A stretch of 42,417 nt of DNA from Streptomyces fulvoviolaceus (GTDB lineage Bacteria > Actinomycetota > Actinomycetes > Streptomycetales > Streptomycetaceae), in assembly GCF_000718165.1 (NCBI RefSeq), contig NZ_JOEY01000065.1:1-42417 (forward strand), read 5' to 3'. Positions within the stretch are counted from its first letter, which is position 1. Every line of letters begins with the position of its first letter. Of this stretch, positions 15,908 through 24,843 are shown in pieces. The notes under the pieces are model-generated. The model saw only the letters and a list, made by a program, of their open reading frames with translations. It made no database searches and was not told where the DNA came from. Both the position numbers and the translations under genes were made by a program.

Positions 15908-17395
15908 TCAGGTCCGCAGACCGGTTCCCGCCTCGAGAACCCATCGGGCGGACCCCTGCTCGACGAGTTCGCCCGCGTCCACCACGACTACGCGGTGGGC
16001 GAGTCGCGCGGTCTCCTGGTCGTGCGTGATGAGGACGAGCGACAGGCCGCCCCGGTCGCGGACCAGGCCCGCCAGGAGGTCGAGGATGCCGCGCCGGGTG
16101 ACCGTGTCGAGGCCGGAGGTGATCTCGTCGCAGATCAGCACGCGGGGGTGGGCGAGCAGGGCGCGGGCGAGGGCGGCGCGCTGGAGTTCGCCGCCGGAGA
16201 GTTCGGCGGGGCGGCGGTGGGCCATGTCGTCCGTGAGACCCAGGCGGGCCAGGGTGGTCAACGCCTCGTCCGTGGCGGCCTGTTCGGCGGCGCCGCGCAG
16301 CCGGACGGCCGTGCGGGCGACCTGGGCGACGACGGGCCGGTGCTCGTCGAAGGCGGCCCGGGCGTCCTGGAACACGTACTGCACGGCGGCGAGTTGGGCG
16401 CGGCTGCGGTGGCGCAGGCTGTGCGGCAGGGCCGTGCCGTCGAGCAGGACCTCGCCGTCGTGGTCGCGGTGGAGCCCCGCAAGACAGCGGGCCAGCGTGG
16501 TCTTGCCACTGCCCGAGCGGCCGACGACGGCCAGGCATTCACCGGAGTTCAGGGTGAGGTGCGGGGCGCGCAGTACGGTGGTCCGGTCGTGTACGGCGGT
16601 CATGTTCCGTACTTCCAGGACGGGTTGACCGGCGCTCGCCTCCTCCCGCGGGGCGGCGTCGTGCGCTTCGAGCAGCCGGCGGGTCCACTCGTGCCGGGGG
16701 GACAGCCACAGCCGCTCCACCGGCCCCGACTCCACGACCCGGCCCGCGCGCATGACCAGCACCTCGTCGGCGAGGGCCTGGACGACGTCGAGGTCGTGGC
16801 TGAGCAGGACGACCGCGATACCGCGTGCCGCGACCGCCGCCAGCTGGTCGACGATCCGGCTCTTGGTCAACGCGTCCTGCCCGGTGGTGGGTTCGTCGGC
16901 GACGATCACCCGGGCGCCGAGAAGAAGGGCCTGGGCGAGGACGACGCGTTGCTGCTGGCCGCCGGAGAGTTGGTGGGGGTGGCGGCGCAAAAGGGCTTCG
17001 GCGTCGGGGAGTTGGGCGTCCAACATGGCCTGGAGGACGCGTGCGCGGGCCGCCGTGCGGCGTTCGGTGCGAGGCAGGTGGCGGGCCTGGGGGCGGGCGA
17101 TGTCGTGGAGGAGGGCGCCGACTCGACGGGCCGGGTTGAGGACGGCGGCGGGATGCTGGGGCACGTAGCCCACCAGGCCGCCCTCGGTCAGGCGTACGTC
17201 GCCCGTGACGCGGGCGCCGGGCGGGTACTCCCCGAGCAGCGCGAGGCCCGTCGTGGTCTTGCCGCTGCCGGAGGCGCCGACCAGGGCGGTCACCTTGCCG
17301 GGCAGGACCTGCAGGTCGACGCCGTCGACGATCGCGCGGCCGTCGATCTCGACGCGCAGGTCGCGGATCTCGGCGACGGTGTCTGCGTGGCTCAC
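15908..17395 (-). CDS. Fused double ATPase of a peptide/nickel/opine-type ABC importer
   Basis: One 495-residue chain carries two complete ABC ATPase domains, corresponding to the separate OppD/OppF or NikD/NikE subunits. Domain 1 (about 5-250) has Walker A GASGSGKTT, signature LSGGQQQRVVLAQAL, Walker B VIVADEPTTGQDA and H-loop LLSHDLDVV. Domain 2 (about 265-490) has GRSGSGKTT, LSGGELQRAALARAL, VLICDEITSGLD and LITHDQETA. The Cys-rich C-terminal OppD/F iron-sulfur motif is absent from both halves. GTG 17395 overlaps the permease stop (GTGA). It powers import of the substrate bound by the lipoprotein encoded at 19160-20734 and is the last gene of the metallophore-like operon. Confidence 0.93.
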   Translation of the reverse strand: MSHADTVAEIRDLRVEIDGRAIVDGVDLQVLPGKVTALVGASGSGKTTTGLALLGEYPPGARVTGDVRLTEGGLVGYVPQHPAAVLNPARRVGALLHDIARPQARHLPRTERRTAARARVLQAMLDAQLPDAEALLRRHPHQLSGGQQQRVVLAQALLLGARVIVADEPTTGQDALTKSRIVDQLAAVAARGIAVVLLSHDLDVVQALADEVLVMRAGRVVESGPVERLWLSPRHEWTRRLLEAHDAAPREEASAGQPVLEVRNMTAVHDRTTVLRAPHLTLNSGECLAVVGRSGSGKTTLARCLAGLHRDHDGEVLLDGTALPHSLRHRSRAQLAAVQYVFQDARAAFDEHRPVVAQVARTAVRLRGAAEQAATDEALTTLARLGLTDDMAHRRPAELSGGELQRAALARALLAHPRVLICDEITSGLDTVTRRGILDLLAGLVRDRGGLSLVLITHDQETARLAHRVVVVDAGELVEQGSARWVLEAGTGLRT

Positions 17396-18207
17396 GGGCG
17401 GCGCCCTTTCTTTTCCAGTACGGCGTCGAAGAGCAGGTTGGTGCCCGTCGTCAGCGCCACGATCAGCAGGGCGGGCACCACCACGGCCCAGGGCTGCACG
17501 AACAGGCCGGTGCGGTTGCGGTCGACCATGACCGCCCAGTCGGAGGCGTCCGGCGCGACCCCGACGCCGAGGAAGGCGGCCGTCGACACCAGGTACAGCA
17601 CGCCGGTCAGCCGGATCCCGGCGTCGGCGGCCAGGGTGCGCAGGATCGACCGGCCGACGTGGCCGACGGCGATCCGCCACCACGTCTCCCCCTGCATGCG
17701 CAGCGCCTCGACCGCGGGCCGGGCGGCGACCTCGCCCGCCGCGGCCCGTACGATCCGTGCCGCGTCGGGCACGTTCACCAGCGCGACGAGCAGCGCGAGC
17801 CCGGCGGCGCCCGGGGAGAACACGGACGCCACGAGCAGGATCAGCAGCAGCGACGGGACGGCGAGCAGCACGTCGAGCGGCCGCATCAGCACGTCCTCCA
17901 GCCGGCGCAGGTGCGTGAGCGCGCTGACGAGGCCGACCGGCAGGGCGACGAGGTAGGCCAGCGCGGTCGCGGCGAGCGCGGTCAGCACGACCGTACGGCC
18001 ACCGAGCAGCACCTGGCCCCATACGTCCCGGCCCACGAAGTCGGTGCCGAGCCAGTGCCCGCCGCCGAGAGTGAAGGAGACGGCGCGGGGGCCGGGGTCA
18101 CCGGCGAACAGGGGGCCGAGCAGGGCGAGGAGGAGGGGGACGGCGACGATCGCGAGGCCGAGGGAGAGACGGCCGGTGTGCCGCCGTAGGGACTTGGTGT
18201 CGGTCAC
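17392..18207 (-). CDS. DppC/NikC-type ABC importer permease
   Basis: This 271-residue membrane protein is the second permease of the importer. It has the OppC/DppC N-terminal layout (one helix, then GTDFVGRDVWGQVLLGGRTV, the family's LGTDxxGRDxxSRxxxG motif) and the coupling EAA loop around EALRMQGETWWRIAVGHV. About six hydrophobic segments are seen. The GTG start at 18207 overlaps the preceding permease stop. It pairs with the DppB-like subunit. The substrate class of this family covers di- and oligopeptides, nickel chelates and opine metallophores. Confidence 0.93.
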   Translation of the reverse strand: MTDTKSLRRHTGRLSLGLAIVAVPLLLALLGPLFAGDPGPRAVSFTLGGGHWLGTDFVGRDVWGQVLLGGRTVVLTALAATALAYLVALPVGLVSALTHLRRLEDVLMRPLDVLLAVPSLLLILLVASVFSPGAAGLALLVALVNVPDAARIVRAAAGEVAARPAVEALRMQGETWWRIAVGHVGRSILRTLAADAGIRLTGVLYLVSTAAFLGVGVAPDASDWAVMVDRNRTGLFVQPWAVVVPALLIVALTTGTNLLFDAVLEKKGRRP

Positions 18208-19163
18208 GCCGCCACCGCCGCCCTCGGTGTCAGCCGGTGAGCCACCACATCCGCGCCGAGATTGAGCACGACCGTCAGCACCCCGAACACCACCGCCAGC
18301 CCCTGCACCACCGGTACGTCACGTTCGGCCACGGCGTTGAGCAGGACCGTGCCCAGCCCCGGGATCACGAAGAGCGCCTCGACCACGATGACGCCGCACA
18401 GCAACCAGTCGACGGTGCGGGCGAGTTGCTGGGCGGCCGGGGCGAGGGCGTTCGGCAGGGCATGGGTGTAGCGGACGCGGGCGCCGGGGACGCCGTAGCG
18501 GCGGGCGTGGGCCGCGTACGGCGAGGCGAGGGCGTCGACCATGCCGGCGCGCACCAGACGGGACAGGGAGCACACCGGGCGGGAGAGGAGGACCAGCACC
18601 GGGAGGACGAGCGCCGCCGGGTGGGCCAGCAGATCGGTGCCGTAGCCGACCGCCGTCGGTGGCAGCCAGGCCAGCTTCAAGGCGAGGACGGTCACCAGGA
18701 GCACCCCGAGGGCGAACTCGGGGACCGCGTACACCGCGAGGGTCACGGAGCTGACCAGCCGGTCGACGAGCCGTCCCTCGTGGCGGGCGGCGAGCACGCC
18801 GAGGCCGAAGCCGGCCGGGACGAGCAGCGCGAGGGTGAGCGCGGCCAGCAGCAGGGTCGGACCGAAGCCGTCGGCGATGTACTGGCCGACCGGCCGCCCC
18901 GAGGTCAGGGACGTACCGAAGTCGCCCTGCGGCAGACCCGCCGCCCAGTCCCCCAGCCGCTCGTACCACGGCCGGTCGAGGTGCATGGCCTCGCGGATCG
19001 CGGCGATGCGTGCGGGGTCGGGCTGGTCGCCGGCGAGGGCGACCGCCGCGTCGCCCGGCAGCGCCTCGGTGAGCGCGAAGACCAGCAGCACGACGGCCAC
19101 GGTCTGCGCGGCGCCGAGGAGCAGCCGCCGGGCGACGAAGGAGCGGAGACCACCCACTGTCAC
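18204..19163 (-). CDS. DppB/NikB-type ABC importer permease
   Basis: About 319 residues with the OppB/DppB pattern: FVARRLLLGAAQTVAVVLLVFALTEALPGDAA near the N-terminus, HLDRPWYERLGDWAAGLPQGDFGTSL (conserved GDxGxS loop) and the EAA coupling loop YAAHARRYGVPGARVRYTHALPNAL. I took GTG 19163 because its GTGA overlaps the binding-protein stop, as throughout this operon; GTG 19172 is a three-codon longer option. It forms the import channel together with the next gene product. Confidence 0.93.
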   Translation of the reverse strand: MTVGGLRSFVARRLLLGAAQTVAVVLLVFALTEALPGDAAVALAGDQPDPARIAAIREAMHLDRPWYERLGDWAAGLPQGDFGTSLTSGRPVGQYIADGFGPTLLLAALTLALLVPAGFGLGVLAARHEGRLVDRLVSSVTLAVYAVPEFALGVLLVTVLALKLAWLPPTAVGYGTDLLAHPAALVLPVLVLLSRPVCSLSRLVRAGMVDALASPYAAHARRYGVPGARVRYTHALPNALAPAAQQLARTVDWLLCGVIVVEALFVIPGLGTVLLNAVAERDVPVVQGLAVVFGVLTVVLNLGADVVAHRLTPRAAVAA

Positions 19164-20734
19164 GCGAGCCACACCTTGTCGAAACGGGCCCAGTCGAGCG
19201 TGTTGGCGGGCGCCTTCGTCTCAACTCCCTTCACCGTGCGGGCCGTTCCGATGATCCAGTCGGCGAACCCCCAGATGAGGAAGCCGCCCTCGGTGTACAG
19301 ACGGCGCTGCATGCGCTCGTAGACGGCGGCCCGTTCGGTCCTGTCCCGGGTGGACTGCGCCTGCTCGTAGAGTGCGTCGAAGTCCTTGTGCCGCCACTTG
19401 GTGGCGTTGGTGGTGGAGTCGGTCAGCAGCCGCTGGGAGATGTGCGCCTCGATGGGCATCGCGCCGGAGCGGTAACAGCACAGGGTGCCGTTGTCGAGGA
19501 TGTCGCTCCAGTAGGAGTCCTTGCTGCCCATCTTCACGTCGATCGTGACGCCCGCCTTCGCGGCCTGGTCGCGGAAGATGCCGGCGGCCTCGGTGAACCC
19601 GGCGGCGACGGCCGAGGTGTCCAGGGTGACCTTCAGCTTCTCGGCACCGGCCTGCTTGAGCAGGGCGCGGGCCCGGTCGAGGTCCTGCTCGCGCTGCGGG
19701 AGGCCGTCGGCGTAGTACTCGTAGCCCTTCCCGAACAGGTCGTTGCCGACCACGCCCGCCCCGGACAACGCCCCGTCGACGAGCTCCTTCCGATCAGCGA
19801 TCAGGAAGAACGCCTCGCGCACCCGCTTGTCGTCGAAGGGGGCCCGGTCGGTCTTCATGCAGAACGCCTGCATCGCGCTGTTGCGGAGCCGCACGATCTC
19901 GATCTGGCCCTTGCCCTCGTGGGCACGGGCGGTGGTGGGGTTGAGTTCGTGGGCGTACTCGACCTGACCGCCGAGGAGGGCGTTGACGCGGGCCGACTCC
20001 TCGTTGGCGACGACGAATTCGAGCTCGTCGAGGTGCGGGGCGCCCTCCCAGTAGTCGTCATAGCGGTGGAAGACGGCGGAGCGGCCGGGGGCGAAGGAGA
20101 CGAAGCGGAAGGGGCCGGAGCCGATGGGCTTCCTGCCGAAGTCGGTACCCGTGGCGTTCTCGGGGACGATGTACGCGCCGAACGCGGCCAGGATGTTGGG
20201 GAATTCAGCGGTGGGCCGCTTGAGCACGAACTCGATCGACCGCTCCCCCGTGGCGCGGCTGGCGTCGAGGTCGAGGGGTTCCAAAGACGCCTTCGCACGG
20301 AACGTCTGCTCGGGGTCGACGATGCGGCGGTAACTGTAGAGGACGTCCTTGGCGGTGACCGGGCTGCCGTCGTGGAAGGTCGCCTCGCGCAGGGTGACCT
20401 GCCAGCGGTCCAGGGTCTTGTTGGACTCCCACTGGGTGGCGAGGCGGGGCTCGGCGGACAGGTCGGCGCCGTAGTCGGCGAGCTTGTCGTAGAGGGCCTT
20501 GGCGCGGGCGACGTCGGCGAACAGGTTGGCCAGGTGCGGGTCGAGGGTCTCGCTCGCGCCGCCTCCGGCGAAGGCGGCGCGCAGGCGACCACCACGCTTC
20601 GGCGTGCCTCCGCTGCCGCTGTCCGCCTTGTCGTCCGTGCCGCCTCCGCAGCCGACGAGGGCGAGGGCGGCCGCACCGGTGGTGGCGGCGAGGAAGCCGC
20701 GGCGGCGCAGGCCGGGAAAACGTTCGTCGTACAT
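19160..20734 (-). CDS. Family 5 solute-binding lipoprotein (peptide/nickel/opine type)
   Basis: The 524-residue protein begins with RRRGFLAATTGAAALALVGC, a lipoprotein signal with a twin-arginine-like start and the lipidated Cys at about residue 29. The rest is a family 5 binding protein: TLDPHLANLF, DPEQTFRA, the signature around WQVTLREATFHDGSPVTAKDVLYSYRRI, then KPIGSGPFRFVSF and VREAFFLIADRKELVD. Two adjacent Cys residues occur at NGTLCCYRSG. In this family ligands include peptides, nickel-chelator complexes and staphylopine-type metal complexes. It is the capture component of the importer encoded just downstream. AAGGA six bases before the ATG sets the start. The gene begins 15 bases after the methyltransferase stop. 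Confidence 0.93.
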   Translation of the reverse strand: MYDERFPGLRRRGFLAATTGAAALALVGCGGGTDDKADSGSGGTPKRGGRLRAAFAGGGASETLDPHLANLFADVARAKALYDKLADYGADLSAEPRLATQWESNKTLDRWQVTLREATFHDGSPVTAKDVLYSYRRIVDPEQTFRAKASLEPLDLDASRATGERSIEFVLKRPTAEFPNILAAFGAYIVPENATGTDFGRKPIGSGPFRFVSFAPGRSAVFHRYDDYWEGAPHLDELEFVVANEESARVNALLGGQVEYAHELNPTTARAHEGKGQIEIVRLRNSAMQAFCMKTDRAPFDDKRVREAFFLIADRKELVDGALSGAGVVGNDLFGKGYEYYADGLPQREQDLDRARALLKQAGAEKLKVTLDTSAVAAGFTEAAGIFRDQAAKAGVTIDVKMGSKDSYWSDILDNGTLCCYRSGAMPIEAHISQRLLTDSTTNATKWRHKDFDALYEQAQSTRDRTERAAVYERMQRRLYTEGGFLIWGFADWIIGTARTVKGVETKAPANTLDWARFDKVWLA

Positions 20735-20749
20735 GACTGGTCCTTGGTG

Positions 20750-21532
20750 TCAGATGGTGTGGAGGCGCGCGACAAGGTGCAGCCGGTCGCCGTCGGTGCA
20801 GGCGCCGGGCAACTCGCCCTGCCGCCATGGGGGTTCGGTGCGGGGCCCGGGTCGGTCATGGAGTTCGAGCACCTCGAAGCCGTGCGCGGCCAGGAAGTGC
20901 CGCAGCTCCTGCGGGAACAACAGCCGCCAGGCGGAGTGCTGTTCGACGGGCGCGGATCCGTCGTCCGTCGTCCATACGCGGGTACGGCGCAGCAGTTGGG
21001 CGGTGCGGTCCAGGGACAGGGTCGTCGTGGAGCGGAAGTCGGTGCCCTGCCAGGTGAAGGCGTTGACGGCCGGGGTGTCGAGGAGGTCGGTGCGCCCAAG
21101 GAAGTAGGCGCCGTTGCGCATCTCCGCGACAAGCAGTCCGCCGCGGGTGAGGGCGCGCCGACAGGAGGCGAGGAAACCGTCGAGCTGGGCGTTGGTGTGG
21201 CAGTACAGCAGGGAGCTGTCCAGGCAGACGACCGCGTCGTACTCGCCCAGGTCGAAGCCGTGCAGGTCGGCGCGGACATACACGGGCCCCGGATGGACGG
21301 TGCGGGCGTGCGCGAGCATCGCCTCGGAGAGGTCCGCGCCGGTCACCGTACGGCCGGCGGCGTGCAGGTGGGCGGCGTCGCGGCCGGTGCCGCAGCCCAG
21401 GTCCAGGACGCGCGGCCCGGCACCGTGACGGCGCAGACAGTCCTCGGCCCAGCGTCCGGCCAGCCGGTCGGGGTCGGGGAAGCGGGCCTCGTACAGCTCA
21501 GGGTTGTCGGTGAGGAGGTTGGCGCCGCTCAT
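20750..21532 (-). CDS. Class I SAM-dependent methyltransferase
   Basis: A 260-residue methyltransferase with the SAM-binding motif VLDLGCGTGRDAAHLH, acidic ribose-binding loop GADLSEAM, and motif around YDAVVCLDSSLLYC. The C-terminal part is typical of UbiE/BioC-like small-molecule enzymes (FPQELRHFLAAHGFEVLELHDRPG). It starts by ATGA overlap with the exporter gene and so belongs to the biosynthetic operon. A reasonable role is N- or O-methylation of the product, or an aminocarboxypropyl-type transfer from SAM; the motifs do not decide. I note that staphylopine-type pathways use a SAM-dependent aminobutyrate transferase, but this protein has a conventional methyltransferase look. Confidence 0.88.
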   Translation of the reverse strand: MSGANLLTDNPELYEARFPDPDRLAGRWAEDCLRRHGAGPRVLDLGCGTGRDAAHLHAAGRTVTGADLSEAMLAHARTVHPGPVYVRADLHGFDLGEYDAVVCLDSSLLYCHTNAQLDGFLASCRRALTRGGLLVAEMRNGAYFLGRTDLLDTPAVNAFTWQGTDFRSTTTLSLDRTAQLLRRTRVWTTDDGSAPVEQHSAWRLLFPQELRHFLAAHGFEVLELHDRPGPRTEPPWRQGELPGACTDGDRLHLVARLHTI

Positions 21533-22743
21533 GTGCGGGCCCTCTCCGCGGCCGGCGCCGGCACCGCGCTCGCCGGCAGTGCCCCGCGCCGGTGCAGCCA
21601 TGCCACCGCGCCCGCCGAGGCCAGGCCGAACAGCGCGCAGCACATCCAGGGCAGACGCTCGCCGCTGTCCATGGCCCAGCCGACGACAGTGTTGCCGACG
21701 GCCGCCGCGACGCCCGAAACGACGTAGAAGATCCCGAAGTACGTGCCGGTCAGCTCGGGTCGGCCGAAGCCGGGAATCAGCTCCATCACGAAGGGCGAGG
21801 CGACCATCAGGCCGAGGTAGAGCAGCAGGGCGCCCACCAGAACGGGCACGGTGCCCACGGTGAAGGCCGGCGGCACGAACGCCACCCCCATCAGAGCGAG
21901 CCCGACGGCGATCCAACGCGCCCTGCTGCCCTGGGATTTGAGCGTCCTCGTGATCCGCAGCTGCAGCGCCAGGTTCGCCAGCGTGCCGACGAGGAAGACG
22001 AGGCCCGCCGCGCCGTCCCAGCCGGTGGCCTGCCGGGCGCCCTCGGGCAGCAGCAGGTACAGCTGGTTCTCCAGGGTGAACATGCCGACCATGGCGAGGG
22101 CGAACGCCAGGAAGGCCCGGTTGCCCACGACCTCCCGCCAGTCCGCGAGCACCCCGCCCCCGGTCGGCTCGACCTGCCGTGCGGGCAGAACCATGGCCTG
22201 CGCCACCGTGAGCACGGCGAAGATTCCGGCGGCGGTGAGCGCGGACGTACGGAAGTCGACGAGGAGCAGCACGCTGCCCAGCAGCGGGCCGATCAGTGCG
22301 CCGGTGGTGGCGAAGACGTTGAACAGCGCGAACGCCTCCGCCCTCCGTTCGCCCGCCTCCTGCGCGAGATACGCCCGCACGGCCGGATTGAACAGCGCCC
22401 CGGCGAGCCCGCTCAGCACGGACGCGGCGAGCAGCACGGGCAGGCCGTCCCCGAGCGCGAACAGCGCGAACCCGACGGTCCGCAGGGCGCACCCGGCGAT
22501 GATGACGCCCCGCGCACCGAGCCGGTCGGCCGCGGAGCCGCCGATGATGAACAGCCCCTGCTGACTGAGGTTGCGCACCCCGAGGACCACTCCGACGACC
22601 GCCGCCGACATCCCCAGGTTGTCGGTGAGGTGGGTGGCTAGGTACGGGATGAGCAGGTAGAAGCCGATGTTGACGCCGAGCTGGTTGACCAGCAGGAGCC
22701 GGACGGCGAGCGGGAAGCCGCGCATCTCACGCCACGCCTTCAT
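21529..22743 (-). CDS. MFS exporter
   Basis: The 404-residue protein has twelve hydrophobic segments and MFS signatures (SAADRLGARGVIIAGCALRTVG in loop 2-3, AQEAGERRAEAFALFNVFATTGALIGPLLG between helices 4 and 5). ATG 22743 is set by GGAGGTG seven bases upstream; the ribosome binding site lies inside the end of the epimerase gene, which runs 17 bases into this one. In metallophore loci an MFS protein commonly exports the free chelator (for example CntE with staphylopine), and its place between biosynthetic enzymes and importer fits that role here. Drug efflux is the alternative. Confidence 0.9.
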   Translation of the reverse strand: MKAWREMRGFPLAVRLLLVNQLGVNIGFYLLIPYLATHLTDNLGMSAAVVGVVLGVRNLSQQGLFIIGGSAADRLGARGVIIAGCALRTVGFALFALGDGLPVLLAASVLSGLAGALFNPAVRAYLAQEAGERRAEAFALFNVFATTGALIGPLLGSVLLLVDFRTSALTAAGIFAVLTVAQAMVLPARQVEPTGGGVLADWREVVGNRAFLAFALAMVGMFTLENQLYLLLPEGARQATGWDGAAGLVFLVGTLANLALQLRITRTLKSQGSRARWIAVGLALMGVAFVPPAFTVGTVPVLVGALLLYLGLMVASPFVMELIPGFGRPELTGTYFGIFYVVSGVAAAVGNTVVGWAMDSGERLPWMCCALFGLASAGAVAWLHRRGALPASAVPAPAAERART

Positions 22744-23764
22744 ATGCCGACACCTCCTCGACTCCCAGACCCGGACGACCACTTGCGCGTACGACACCGT
22801 CCGCACCGCCGATCCCGGTCCACGGGTCGTGGGCGAGCAGCAGGTGTCCGTCGAGGTCGGCCCAGCGGGCGCGGTCGGCGAGGTGGACGGCGGGCGCGAG
22901 GCCGAGGGTGCTGGCGGTCAGGCAGCCGAGCATCAGCTCGGTGCCGCTGCCCTCGATCAACTGCGCTATGCGCAGGGCTGCTTGGGCCCCGCCGCACTTG
23001 GCGAGTTTGACGTTGACACCGTGGACCCGTCCGGCCAGCCGGCGCACGTCCTCCAGGCTCACGGCGTCCTCGTCGGCGATGACCGGGAGGGGTGAGCGGG
23101 CGGCGAGGGCGCCCAGAGCTTCCGGGTCGCCGGGGGCGAGAGGCTGTTCGACGGCCTCGACTCCGAGGTCCGCGAACCGGGGCAGCAGGGCGGTCGCCTG
23201 TGCCGTGGTCCACGCCCCGTTGGGGTCGAGGAGCAGCCGTGCCCTCGGTGCCGCGTCCCGGATGACCCGTACGCGCTCCACGTCGTCCTCGGGGTCGGGT
23301 GTGCCCGCCTTGACCTTGATGGCCTGGAAGCCGTCCGCGGTGAGGCGGCGGGCCTGGGCGGCCGCGTGCATGGGGGAGGTGATGCCGATCGTGCGGGCGG
23401 TTTCGGTCACGGGTGGCGCGGCCGCACCGAGGAGCCGGTGGACGGGGACGCCCGCGCGCTTGCCGACGAGGTCGAGCAGCGCGGACTCCACGGCGGCGGT
23501 GACGGCGGGCGGCAGGTCACCCGAGGGAAGCGCCTCCAGGGCGCTCTCGGGATCGGCGAACCGACTCAACTCCACGTCCCCGAGCAGCCGTACGAGCGTG
23601 TCGGCGTCGAGTCCGTAGTACACGCTGGTGACGGCCTCGCCGTACCCCCGCATCCCCTCGTGCTCGACGCTCATCCACACGGCGTCGCGTGCGGTCATGG
23701 TGGAGCGGGAGATGCGCAACGGCTCGGCGAGTTCGAGACGCACGGTGCGCAGGCGGGCTTTCAC
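22727..23764 (-). CDS. Dipeptide epimerase-like enolase superfamily enzyme
   Basis: 345 residues with the muconate-lactonising subgroup barrel: catalytic KxK in AIKVKAG, metal ligands Asp in LLDPNGAW, Glu in VEQPL and Asp in VIADEDA, and the opposing Lys in VNVKLAKCGG. The C-terminal WADLDGHLLL matches the DxD motif that in L-Ala-D/L-Glu epimerases binds the substrate's free amino group, so a dipeptide or N-aminoacyl amino acid substrate is likely. The GTG start overlaps the PLP enzyme stop (GTGA). Next to an ATP-grasp ligase this suggests a dipeptide is made and one alpha-carbon inverted. Peptidoglycan peptide recycling is the textbook role, but no murein genes are near. Confidence 0.9.
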   Translation of the reverse strand: MKARLRTVRLELAEPLRISRSTMTARDAVWMSVEHEGMRGYGEAVTSVYYGLDADTLVRLLGDVELSRFADPESALEALPSGDLPPAVTAAVESALLDLVGKRAGVPVHRLLGAAAPPVTETARTIGITSPMHAAAQARRLTADGFQAIKVKAGTPDPEDDVERVRVIRDAAPRARLLLDPNGAWTTAQATALLPRFADLGVEAVEQPLAPGDPEALGALAARSPLPVIADEDAVSLEDVRRLAGRVHGVNVKLAKCGGAQAALRIAQLIEGSGTELMLGCLTASTLGLAPAVHLADRARWADLDGHLLLAHDPWTGIGGADGVVRASGRPGLGVEEVSAYEGVA

Positions 23765-24843
23765 TGTGTCCTTCCCAAGGAAACGTCGATCGGATCGGTG
23801 ACCCTCGTGCAGCGCACCCACCCGTGCGCCTCGGTCGCATACGGGTGCGGTATCTCGACGGGACGGGTGGCCGCGGAGGCGGGGTCGAGGCCGTGCGCGG
23901 TGGTGAAGTCGTCGTCGTAGACCGTGCCGAGGTAGCGGTGCGGGCCGTCGGGGAAGACGGTGGCGACGACCGCCCCGGGGTGCACTCGGGCCGCCCAGGC
24001 GGCGACCCGGGCGGCCGCCCCGGTGCTCCAGCCGCCGCTGACGAAGCAGCCGCGGGCCAGTCTGCGGCAGCTGTCCACGGCCTCGGCGGGGCCGATCCAG
24101 TGGACCTCGTCGAAGGCGTCGTAGGCGACGTTGCGGGGGTGGATGCTGCTGCCGAGGCCGCGCATCAGGCGGGGCCGGGCGGGCTGGCCGAAGATGGTGG
24201 AGCCGGTGGCGTCGACGCCGATGAGCCGGAGCGCGGGCCAGTGCCGGCGCAGCGGGCCGATGACGCCGGCGCTGTGGCCGCCGGTGCCTACGCTGCACAC
24301 CAGGATGTCCAAGTGGTCGAGCTGGGCGGTGAGTTCGGCGGCCAGGGAGGCATATCCGGCGGTGTTGTCGGGGTTGTTGTACTGGTCGGGCCAGTAGGCG
24401 CCGGGCAGTTCGGCGAGGAGTTCCTGGAGCCGGGCGAGGCGGGCGGCCTGCCAGCCGCCCTGGACGGCCGGACGGTCGACGATCTCCAGCCGGATCCCGT
24501 GCGCGCGCAACAACTGCCGCATGGACGGCTCCAGTTCACTATCTCCGACCAGCACGATCGGATGACCGAGCGCCTGACCGGCGAAGGCGAGCCCGATGCC
24601 GAGCGTGCCGGACGTGGACTCCACCACCGGGGCGCCGGGCCGCAGTTCGCCGCGTTCGCGGGCGCCGAGCAGCATCGACACGGCGGCCCGCGCCTTCATG
24701 CCGCCCGCCGCGAGCCCTTCGAGCTTGGCCCAGAAACCTGGGTGGGCGCCGGGCAGGTCGACGGCGATGCGGACGACCGGTGTACGGCCGAGCAGGGCGA
24801 GCAACTCCGGGCGGGCGGCGGGGAGTACGGCGGTGGCGGTCAT
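23761..24843 (-). CDS. PLP-dependent cysteine-synthase/SbnA-like enzyme
   Basis: 360 residues of fold type II PLP enzymes. The Schiff-base Lys is probably Lys50 in GGMKARAA (canonical PGGSxKDR). The cofactor ring loop reads ESTSGTLGIGLA (76-85), where the usual TSGNTG Asn is replaced by Thr80; the phosphate loop is GTGGHSAGV; near the C-terminus SGGWSTGAA replaces the usual SSGA segment. Relatives such as SbnA condense O-phosphoserine with an amino acid to make N-linked diaminopropionate precursors; others make modified Ser/Cys. Here the enzyme is coupled by ATGA to the Rossmann protein and by GTGA to the epimerase. No SbnB-type dehydrogenase is seen, so the condensation product might be kept intact. 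The exact reaction is inference. Confidence 0.88.
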   Translation of the reverse strand: MTATAVLPAARPELLALLGRTPVVRIAVDLPGAHPGFWAKLEGLAAGGMKARAAVSMLLGARERGELRPGAPVVESTSGTLGIGLAFAGQALGHPIVLVGDSELEPSMRQLLRAHGIRLEIVDRPAVQGGWQAARLARLQELLAELPGAYWPDQYNNPDNTAGYASLAAELTAQLDHLDILVCSVGTGGHSAGVIGPLRRHWPALRLIGVDATGSTIFGQPARPRLMRGLGSSIHPRNVAYDAFDEVHWIGPAEAVDSCRRLARGCFVSGGWSTGAAARVAAWAARVHPGAVVATVFPDGPHRYLGTVYDDDFTTAHGLDPASAATRPVEIPHPYATEAHGWVRCTRVTDPIDVSLGRTQ

